Source: Cryobacterium sinapicolor
Lineage (GTDB): Bacteria > Actinomycetota > Actinomycetes > Actinomycetales > Microbacteriaceae
NCBI RefSeq assembly: GCF_004403465.1
Contig: NZ_SOGQ01000013.1
Coordinates: 6,015 to 70,014 of the forward strand
Length of the DNA: 64,000 bases
Reading direction: 5' to 3'
Shown here: one piece after another, positions 41,918 through 48,746 of the stretch
How the letters are laid out: every line of letters starts with the position of its first letter
Numbering within the stretch: position 1 is the stretch's first letter
Notes under the pieces: model-generated
The model's input: only the letters and a program-made list of their open reading frames with translations
Told to the model about the DNA's origin: nothing
The model's database searches: none
Position numbers and translations under genes: made by a program

Positions 41918-43129
41918 CTACGAACCCAGCAGGATGCCCTGGAAGGCGGCATCGTACTTCTGCTCCTCCGCACCGGTCAGGGTGCGGAAGACGCGGGCCT
42001 TGGCCAGAGTCGCATCGTCCGGGAAGATCAGCTGGTTGTTCGCGAGCTCAGGGTCGATCGCCATCGCGGCCTCCTTGGCCCCGGCGACCGGGGTGATGTA
42101 GTTCACGTAGGCGGCAACCTCGGCGGCGACGGCCGGGTCGTAGTAGTAGTCGATGAGCTTCTCGACGTTCGCCTTGTGCGGGGAGCCGATCGGCACCAGG
42201 AAATTGTCGTTCCAGAGGGTTCCGCCCTTATCGGGCACCACGAACTCCCATTTGTCGCCGTTCTCCGCGTTCAGCTGAACGATGTCGCCGGACCAGACGA
42301 TGGCGGCGAGGGTGTCTTCGTTGATGAGGTCTTCCTTGTAGGCGTTGCCCTTGATGTTGCGCACCTGGCCGTCGGAAACCTGCTTCTCCAGCACGTCGAT
42401 CGCGGCCATGTACTCGTCGTCGCCCCAGTCGCCGGAGATGTCCACGCCCATGTCGGACATGATCAGGCCCATGGTGTCGCGCATCTCGGACAGAACGCCG
42501 ACCCGGCCCTTGAGGTCCGGGCCCCACAGGTCCTCGACCGACGCGAGGCCGTTCGGCAGCTTCTCCTTGTTCCAGCAGATGCCCGCGAACCCGCCCTGCC
42601 ACGGCACGCTCATCTTGCGGCCGGGGTCGAAGCCCACGTCTTTCAGGGAGGGGAGAAGGTTCTTCAGGTTGGGGATGTTGGCCTGGTCGAGTTCCTGCGT
42701 GTAGCCGAACCGGATCCAGCGGCCGACCATCCAGTCGGTGAGGCAGACCGCGTCGGCGCCGATGTCCTGGCCGAGGGCGAGCTGATCCTTCACCTTGCCG
42801 TAGTACGTGTTGTTGTCGTCGACGGCCTCGGTGTACTCGACCTTGATCCCGGTCTCGGCCGTGAACGCATCCAGAGTGGGGTAATTGCCGGCGTCGTCGA
42901 CGTCGATGTAGAGCGCCCAGTTGTCCCAGCGCACAAGCTTGCTGCTGTCGGACTCGTCCGGGGCGGCGGTCGGCTTGGTGGCGCTGCCGGTCGAGCACGC
43001 GGCGAGCGCGAGGGCGGCGGCCCCGCCACCGGCTCCGGCGAGCAGGGTGCGGCGCCCCATCTGGGCGGCCCGGGCCTGACGGACGAGTTGGGCAATCATG
43101 GGATCTGCGGGCAACGGCCTGGGCTTCAT
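41918..43129 (-). CDS. potD: polyamine-binding lipoprotein (PotD type)
   Basis: 403 residues. The N-terminus combines a twin-arginine-like 'GRRTLLAGAGGGAAALAL' with a lipobox 'LAAC', so it is probably exported folded and lipid-anchored. The mature part reads as a PotD/PotF-type solute-binding protein ('RWDNWALYIDVDD', 'FTAETGIKVEYTEAVDDN', 'YINYVTPV'-like end). The ATG at 43129 has AAGGAG 8 nt upstream. It is the first gene of the operon and divergent from ald, with a 330-bp control region. Confidence 0.92.
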   Translation of the reverse strand: MKPRPLPADPMIAQLVRQARAAQMGRRTLLAGAGGGAAALALAACSTGSATKPTAAPDESDSSKLVRWDNWALYIDVDDAGNYPTLDAFTAETGIKVEYTEAVDDNNTYYGKVKDQLALGQDIGADAVCLTDWMVGRWIRFGYTQELDQANIPNLKNLLPSLKDVGFDPGRKMSVPWQGGFAGICWNKEKLPNGLASVEDLWGPDLKGRVGVLSEMRDTMGLIMSDMGVDISGDWGDDEYMAAIDVLEKQVSDGQVRNIKGNAYKEDLINEDTLAAIVWSGDIVQLNAENGDKWEFVVPDKGGTLWNDNFLVPIGSPHKANVEKLIDYYYDPAVAAEVAAYVNYITPVAGAKEAAMAIDPELANNQLIFPDDATLAKARVFRTLTGAEEQKYDAAFQGILLGS

Positions 43130-43459
43130 GGTCGGATCTCCTTGCACTTCTCAGCGGATGAGCTCTCACAGCGTTCATGGCGAGTTGCTAGATACTCGCA
43201 CAGGAGCGCCCCGTGCGCACCCAAGAGTGGCCGAATCGTTAATTTTTGCTCATGCCACGCACGAAATCCGCACTCCCTAGCGCCATTTTCATTCGAAATG
43301 AGCCGTTCGGCGGCTGTAGGATTTCGCTCAGGACAACGGGGTCCCCCGTTGAGGGTGTGAACCAATTCGACGGAGATTTTCGCCAGAATGGCGATTTACG
43401 GCCCCAAAAGCGCATTTTGCCTCAAAATCTCCGTCGAATTCGTTAGTTAAGGGAGCGCC
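43130..43459. promoter_or_regulatory. potD-ald divergent control region
   Basis: 330 bp without a gene. It is less GC-rich than its surroundings (TTAATTTTTGC around 43229). It holds GCGAGT-N8-ACTCGC (43180-43199), which could be an operator for potD, and copy 3 of the 85-bp palindrome directly in front of ald. Promoter boxes cannot be assigned with confidence. Confidence 0.6.
43360..43444. repeat. 85-bp interspersed palindromic element, copy 3
   Basis: Arm cores AATTCGACGGAGATT (43364-43378) and complement (43426-43440) are perfect; two further bases inside each arm also pair. The 47-bp interior has CGCCA/TGGCG and AAAA-GCGC-ATTTT. Unlike the other copies it sits in a divergent promoter region, ending 15 bp before the ald start codon. 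Confidence 0.95.
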
Positions 43460-44575
43460 ATGAAGGTTGCAGTTCCGGCAGAGATCAAGAACAACGAGTT
43501 CCGGGTGGCGATCACTCCGGCCGGCGTGCACGACCTCGTGGCGCACGGGCACGAGGTGCTAATCGAAACGGGGGCCGGGCGCGGCTCCGGGCTCAGCGAC
43601 GAGAGCTACGCCGCGGCGGGCGCGACGATCATGCCGGACGCCGCGTCCACCTGGGCCGCCGCCGACCTGCTGCTCAAGGTGAAGGAGCCCGTCCAGAGCG
43701 AATACGCCTTTTTCCGTTCCGATCTGCTGCTGTTCACCTACCTGCACCTGGCCGCGGAACCTGCCCTGACCAGCGCGCTGCTGGAGAGCGGCGTCACCGC
43801 GATCGCCTACGAGACCGTGCAGCTGCCGACTCGGGCCCTGCCCCTGCTCGCGCCGATGAGCGAGGTCGCGGGCCGCCTGGCACCCATCGTGGGTGCCAAC
43901 GTGATGCTCAAGCCCAACGGCGGACCGGGCCTGCTCGTGCCCGGGGTGCCCGGAACGCATCCGGCCCGGGTCACCGTGCTCGGCGGCGGCGTCGCCGGCA
44001 CCGCCGCCATGCAAGTGGCCCTCGGGCTCGGCGCCCAGGTGACCGTGCTCGACACCAACCTGTTCCGCCTGCGCGAAATCGACGCCCTGTATTACGGACG
44101 GGTGCAGACCATCGCCTCGAACAGCTTTGAGATCGACCGGGCGCTGGTGTTGTCCGACCTGGTGATCGGGTCGGTGCTGATCCCCGGAGCCCGGGCCCCC
44201 AAACTCGTCAGCAACGAGCTCGTCTCCCGGATGAAACCGGGCAGCGTGCTCGTGGACATCGCCGTGGACCAGGGCGGATGCTTCGCCGACTCTCACCCGA
44301 CGACGCACGCCGACCCGACTTTCACCGTGCACCGCTCCCTGTTCTACTGCGTGGCCAACATGCCCGGCGCCGTTCCCAGCACCTCCACCTATGCGCTCAC
44401 CAACGCGACACTGCCCTATGTTCGGCTGATCGCGAACCGTGGCTGGAAAGACGCGCTCCGAACGGATGCCGCACTCGCCCTCGGCCTGTCCACGGTCGGC
44501 GGCCGGGTCACCAGCGGCCCGGTCGCGACCGCGCACTCGCTGCCGCTCCGTGAACTGGTGGACGCGTTGGCCTGA
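43460..44575 (+). CDS. ald: alanine dehydrogenase
   Basis: 371 residues. It interconverts L-alanine and pyruvate plus ammonia with NAD. The N-terminal catalytic region 'EIKNNEFRVAITPAGV', the substrate-binding Lys in 'LLKVKEPVQSEY' and the Rossmann motif 'VTVLGGGVAGTAAMQVALGLGAQVTVLD' are intact; length is typical. AAGGGAG stands 6 nt before the ATG. The 85-bp palindrome ends just upstream, so the 5' leader may contain it. With the aminotransferases nearby, the enzyme could recycle the amino acceptor pyruvate or release ammonia. Confidence 0.95.
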   Translation: MKVAVPAEIKNNEFRVAITPAGVHDLVAHGHEVLIETGAGRGSGLSDESYAAAGATIMPDAASTWAAADLLLKVKEPVQSEYAFFRSDLLLFTYLHLAAEPALTSALLESGVTAIAYETVQLPTRALPLLAPMSEVAGRLAPIVGANVMLKPNGGPGLLVPGVPGTHPARVTVLGGGVAGTAAMQVALGLGAQVTVLDTNLFRLREIDALYYGRVQTIASNSFEIDRALVLSDLVIGSVLIPGARAPKLVSNELVSRMKPGSVLVDIAVDQGGCFADSHPTTHADPTFTVHRSLFYCVANMPGAVPSTSTYALTNATLPYVRLIANRGWKDALRTDAALALGLSTVGGRVTSGPVATAHSLPLRELVDALA

Positions 44576-44600
44576 TCCGCGACCGGGTCCCGTCATTCAC

Positions 44601-44672
44601 GAGGCGGCTGGCGTTACGGCGGGCGAGGCGGCTGGCGTTCTGGCGGGCGAGGCGCCTGGCGTTCTGGCGGGC
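44601..44672. repeat. 24-bp tandem repeat, three units
   Basis: Three 24-bp units beginning GAGGCGGCTGGCGTT lie between the convergent ald and FtsK-like genes. 24 is a multiple of three, but no reading frame through them has a start with support. Confidence 0.85.
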
Positions 44673-44679
44673 GATACGG

Positions 44680-47600
44680 CTATGCGACCGGGGGCCGCAG
44701 AGTGGCTCGGTGCACGGTGCCGTCCGGGCGCAGCACCCAGACCCGACCGCGGTTGGGTGCCAGCGGCGGCGGCAGGTCCCGGCGTCGGCTGATCGCCCGG
44801 TAGTCGGCGAGGCTGCAGCCGTCGAAGACGAGGTCCGCGTGCGGGCGCAGGGCACCGAGCAGGGACCACTGCGCCTGCCACGCGTCGACGTCGCCGACGA
44901 AAGCGGTCCCCGACTGCGTCTCGCTGAGCCGGAGCGGCGCCCCCGCGTGCGCCACCTCCGCAATCGCGTCGTGGGACGCTGCGGCGAGGTCGACGACCCG
45001 CGCACCGGGGACCGCGCCGAGCGCCGCCGCCGTGCGGGACGGCGAACCCGACACGACGAGAAGGGTCTGCCCCGGCAGTCCCAGGAGCGCGGCGACATCC
45101 GGAAGCGTCGGGGCATCCGGACGTTTCATCAGGCCCAGGCTCCCCGGACTTCCTGGGCCACCCGGGCCATCCGGACCTGCACGGCCCTGCTCCGGCGCGA
45201 GAAGCTGGATGCGGTGGCCCTGCCAGGTCCCGCCGCCGGGCGGGAGCTGGTCGTCGAACAGGGCGGCCGCTCCCCCGGCCGCGACATGCTCGCCGACATC
45301 GGCCAAGCGCAGCACCAGCCGTCTCTGACACAGAGTCGGCAGGGCCTGAAGCGATCCGGTGAGCCGCTGCGCGGCCACGACGATGCGGACTCCGCCGTCC
45401 GCCCCGTCTCGGAGCAGTCCGGCGAGTAGCTCGAGGGCTGCCGGGCGGTGTTCCTGGTCCCAGCGGGCGTGCACGGAATCGAAGTCGTCGAGCAGCAGCA
45501 GCCGGGCCACCGGGCTCCCCCCGGCGTCGAGGCGTCGGCGCGCCTGGACCAGGGCGTCCCACACGGCCTCGACATCGGCACCGAACAGGTCGGCATCACC
45601 GACAGGTGCGAACCCCGCCACGACCGACGCCAGTGCCGCTGACTTGCCCGAGCGGGGCCCGCCGATCACGAGCAGGCTGCCCTCGCCCATCGGCTCGTAA
45701 CGGGCCACCCGGTAGCGCTGGAGCTCCGGCTCATCGAGCAGCCCCAGCAGTGCTCCGGGCTTGGCACGGATGCCGGGCGCGGCACAGTCCTGCCCGGGAG
45801 CCGGAATGGGGCCGTCGGACGCGTACTCGTCGACCGCCGTTCCGCTCGCGACCAGGGCAAGGAGGTCCACGCGGCTCAGGCTCGCGGGCAGCAGGTCGAG
45901 CCAGGGGCGCCGGGGTCTCGGCTCCCCGGCGGCCGCCGCGGCGAGGTCGCTGATCTCCTGCTGCGAGGTCGTGGCCACCTGGCAGAGCACCGGTCCTGAG
46001 GAGTCCGTGGCGATCAGACACCGGCCGGCCTGGTCGGCGCCGAGGGCCGCGGCGGCATCCGTGCCCAGAACCGCCACGCTGTCGGCGCGGTTGTTGACCC
46101 GCAGCGATACCCGCAGCGTGCAATTGGCGAGCAGGGCGTCGCGCACCACCCCGGTGGGCCGCTGGGTGCAGAGGATCAGGTGGACCCCCAGCGATCTGCC
46201 CCGCGCGGCAATGTCGATGAACAGAGCGTGCAGGTCGGGGAAGGCCGTGAGCATGGTCGCGAATTCGTCGACCACGATCACAAGCCGTGGAAGCATCCCT
46301 CCGGAATCCTGCCCCCACAGGTGCACGATGTCCCGCGCACCAGCCCGGCCCAGCACACGTTCGCGGTACCGCAGCTCGGCGGCAAGGCTGGCCAGCGCCC
46401 GAGCGGACTGGTGCCCGTCGAGGTCGGTGATCAGCCCGACGCAGTGGGGCAGGGCGCACAACGGGGCGAACGCCGCCCCACCCTTGAAATCGACCAGCAG
46501 GAACGTCACCTCAGCGGGGCTTGCCACCGCCGCCATCGCCGCAACCCAGGTCACCAGCAGCTCGCTCTTGCCACTGCCGGTCGTGCCGCCGACGACGGCG
46601 TGAGGCCCGGCCCCGACCAGGTCGAGCGACACCTCCCCCGATTCGCCGACCCCGATGGCGCAGCGGAGGCTCGGCGATCGGGACTGCCCCTGCCGTACCC
46701 GATGCCCGGGTCGGAAGCCGGTGAGTTCGCCGAGGGCGACGGATGCCGGCACCGCCCGCGACGTCGGCACCAAACCGGCCGTCGCGGCCCGGTCGCTCAA
46801 CACCCGGGCAACCCGGAGCGCCTGTTCGACGGTGATCAGTTCGGGCCGGAAGCCGGTTCCCCAGGCGTGCACGCCGGATCGCAGCACCTCGGCTCGTCCG
46901 GGACCCTGCATTCGCACGATGGTGTCGCAGCCGACGGGGAGTGCCTCGAGCGTTCCGGCCAGGGCGATGATCAGCCCCGACCCTGCGGGTGCCGGTTTCC
47001 CGGACGCCCCTCCCGGCGGCGCCTCGCAGACCACGACGGTGCGAGCACAGACCGACCCGGTGTCGTACGGGAGCGCGGCCGCCCAGTCCCAACCGTTTTC
47101 TGGCACGCTCAGGCGGACCTGGTCGGGCACCAGCGAGCAGGCCAATTGCACCAGGAGCCCGCGGCCCAGCGCCTGCCCGAGCGGAAGCGGTCCGACGATT
47201 CCGATCCCCCCGCCGACGTCGGCGACGATGGGCGCCTCGGGAAGGGTGGCCGCCCAGTCGCGCAGGTCGCGATGCTCGTCGAGACCTGCGCCGCCGTCGA
47301 GGCGCAGACCGCTCGGCACCGCACCGGACCCCAGGCTCACATCCGATCCCGAGCCGGTCCACCGCAGGGCGGCGTGCGGGGCGGCCACGATGCTGTTGGC
47401 CGAGGGTGTGCGCCGCCACTGCAGGCGGCGCAGCTCCTCCTGGCGTAGGGCCACTTCGGCCCGCAGGGTCACCAGGGCCTGCTCCTGGTCGGCGGCGTTC
47501 GCGCGCCGGGTGCGCCGCCCCGTGCGGCGCGCGTCGAGCATGCCGGCCAGGGCGATGACCGGGCCGAGTACCGCGAAGATCAGCACGAAGGCCGAACCCG

Positions 47601-47721
47601 TGATCAGCCAGATCACCCCCGCCGCGGCCAGCGGCGCCACGCTCGCGATCAACGGGAAGCCGGGCGCCGGCGGGTCGGCCGGACGGGCGGGGAGGGTCAG
47701 CGGGACATCGGCTCGGATCAC
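44680..47721 (-). CDS. EccC/FtsK-SpoIIIE-like membrane ATPase
   Basis: 1013 residues. Two adjacent membrane segments near the N-terminus (about 24-62) and a basic coiled segment are followed by FtsK/SpoIIIE-type ATPase domains. Domain 1 has Walker A 'GGTTGSGKSE' (about 378-387) and Walker B 'LVIVVDEFA' (about 480-488). Domain 2 has 'GGPRSGKSA' (about 687-695) and 'LLLLDDFDS'. Domain 3 is degenerate ('VVSGSPSRTAA', about 889). This layout is that of EccC/EssC ATPases of type VII secretion, not of DNA-translocating FtsK, which has one ATPase and a gamma domain. No WXG100, EccB, EccD or EccE gene is present nearby. The GTG at 47721 has GGAG but a long spacing. It lies 269 bp after the zinc-ribbon/FHA gene, with palindrome copy 4 between. 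Confidence 0.85.
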   Translation of the reverse strand: MIRADVPLTLPARPADPPAPGFPLIASVAPLAAAGVIWLITGSAFVLIFAVLGPVIALAGMLDARRTGRRTRRANAADQEQALVTLRAEVALRQEELRRLQWRRTPSANSIVAAPHAALRWTGSGSDVSLGSGAVPSGLRLDGGAGLDEHRDLRDWAATLPEAPIVADVGGGIGIVGPLPLGQALGRGLLVQLACSLVPDQVRLSVPENGWDWAAALPYDTGSVCARTVVVCEAPPGGASGKPAPAGSGLIIALAGTLEALPVGCDTIVRMQGPGRAEVLRSGVHAWGTGFRPELITVEQALRVARVLSDRAATAGLVPTSRAVPASVALGELTGFRPGHRVRQGQSRSPSLRCAIGVGESGEVSLDLVGAGPHAVVGGTTGSGKSELLVTWVAAMAAVASPAEVTFLLVDFKGGAAFAPLCALPHCVGLITDLDGHQSARALASLAAELRYRERVLGRAGARDIVHLWGQDSGGMLPRLVIVVDEFATMLTAFPDLHALFIDIAARGRSLGVHLILCTQRPTGVVRDALLANCTLRVSLRVNNRADSVAVLGTDAAAALGADQAGRCLIATDSSGPVLCQVATTSQQEISDLAAAAAGEPRPRRPWLDLLPASLSRVDLLALVASGTAVDEYASDGPIPAPGQDCAAPGIRAKPGALLGLLDEPELQRYRVARYEPMGEGSLLVIGGPRSGKSAALASVVAGFAPVGDADLFGADVEAVWDALVQARRRLDAGGSPVARLLLLDDFDSVHARWDQEHRPAALELLAGLLRDGADGGVRIVVAAQRLTGSLQALPTLCQRRLVLRLADVGEHVAAGGAAALFDDQLPPGGGTWQGHRIQLLAPEQGRAGPDGPGGPGSPGSLGLMKRPDAPTLPDVAALLGLPGQTLLVVSGSPSRTAAALGAVPGARVVDLAAASHDAIAEVAHAGAPLRLSETQSGTAFVGDVDAWQAQWSLLGALRPHADLVFDGCSLADYRAISRRRDLPPPLAPNRGRVWVLRPDGTVHRATLRPPVA

Positions 47722-47836
47722 CGCACCAGCCCATCACTCCGGGGGCGATCCCAGCGGCACGCACCGGCATCCGTGGCGGACAGGCGGCCGACAGGGCTGG
47801 GGAGGGATCAACGGGTGTGGCACCCAACGAGTCTCG

Positions 47837-47921
47837 AACCAATTCGACGGAGATTCTCGTCTGAAAACACTTTTTGGGCGGTTCCGGGGCCGGTTTGGGC
47901 AAAATCTCCGTCGAATTCGTT
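47837..47921. repeat. 85-bp interspersed palindromic element, copy 4
   Basis: Arm cores AATTCGACGGAGATT (47841-47855) and complement (47903-47917) are perfect; the outer AAC/GTT ends pair except one base. The 47-bp interior includes AAAA-CAC-TTTTT. It separates the FtsK-like gene from the rest of the PFNA-like cluster. Confidence 0.95.
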
Positions 47922-47960
47922 CGGGCCGGCTCGTTCGGGCCGGCTCATTCGGGCCGGCGC
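47919..47960. repeat. 14-bp tandem repeat starting inside the palindrome arm
   Basis: Three units of GTTCGGGCCGGCTC (47919, 47933, 47947; the last is variant) continue directly from the right end of palindrome copy 4. Confidence 0.8.
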
Positions 47961-47990
47961 CGGCCCGGGCAGGGAGCGGCTCGCAGGCGA

Positions 47991-48746
47991 CTAGTTGAGG
48001 ATGAAGAACTGGTCCGCGATCTCGACGCGGGAACCACGCGGCACCAGATAGCGCCGGCCGGGTTCGCAGCGAACCAGTACCGCATCCGGGCGACGGATGA
48101 TCGTGCCGTTCCCCGAGAACCGGTCACTGACCCAGAACTCGCCCTCGTGCTGGCCGAACTCGAGGTGGCTCTTCGACACCGACCGACCGAGGTCGTTGAT
48201 CTGCACCAGGATGTCGACGTGTTCGGTCGGCTGGGGCAGCGGTCGGCGACCGATCAGGCCGGTGCCCAGGGCCGAGATCGTCTCCCCCGTGCTGAACTGG
48301 AGCACGAACAGGGACGCGGCCGAGGGGGCCGCGTCGAATGAGGATGACGTGGCCGAGGGGGCCGCAGGCTGAACCGACAGCGGCGCCGGGGCGGGATCCG
48401 GATCGGGGATCTCGACCGAGACGGAGAACACCGGAGCCGGGACGACGGGGGCCGGGAGGAGAGGAGCGTCAACCGGAGCCGGGAGGACCGGGACCGGGAC
48501 CGGGGCCCGGACCGGGGCCGGGACCGGAGCCGGGAGGACCGGGGCCGGGGCCGGTCCCGCAATCGGAACCGACACCACCGGCACGGAGATCACGGTGTTC
48601 CGGCGGAGCGGCTGGATGACAGTGGTGTCGCCGGGCCGCGGATCCGGGCGTTTCCGGGTTTGCGGGGTGGCGGTGCTCGAGCTGCCGCATTCACCGCAGA
48701 ACATGGCGCCGACGGGCAGCTGCGCACCGCAGATCAGGCAGTTCAT
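47991..48746 (-). CDS. zinc-ribbon and FHA-domain protein
   Basis: 251 residues. An N-terminal zinc ribbon (C-x-x-C 'MNCLICGA' and 'MFCGECG') is followed by a Pro/Val/Ala-rich linker of about 90 residues encoded by GC-rich repeats and a C-terminal FHA domain ('IGRRPLP', 'SVSKSHLEF', 'RFSGNGTII'). FHA domains bind phosphothreonine, so it is a likely reader of the cluster's kinase. GGAGGAG stands 7 nt before the ATG at 48746, which overlaps the stop of the upstream gene by ATGA. A longer frame upstream is rejected because it runs into that gene. Confidence 0.88.
   Translation of the reverse strand: MNCLICGAQLPVGAMFCGECGSSSTATPQTRKRPDPRPGDTTVIQPLRRNTVISVPVVSVPIAGPAPAPVLPAPVPAPVRAPVPVPVLPAPVDAPLLPAPVVPAPVFSVSVEIPDPDPAPAPLSVQPAAPSATSSSFDAAPSAASLFVLQFSTGETISALGTGLIGRRPLPQPTEHVDILVQINDLGRSVSKSHLEFGQHEGEFWVSDRFSGNGTIIRRPDAVLVRCEPGRRYLVPRGSRVEIADQFFILN

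Noticed and set aside
44601..44672. Three 24-bp direct repeats as a possible CRISPR array
   Set aside because: The units are contiguous without spacers, and no cas genes are nearby. It is a plain tandem repeat.
44680..47721. Assignment as the chromosome-partition translocase FtsK
   Set aside because: It has two to three ATPase modules, only two membrane helices and no gamma (DNA-orienting) domain, which is the EccC/EssC layout.
5540..47921. The four 85-bp palindromes as simple Rho-independent terminators
   Set aside because: There is no U tract, one copy lies in a divergent promoter region, and the identical arms with fixed spacing are not needed for termination. A secondary terminator role at convergent sites remains possible.
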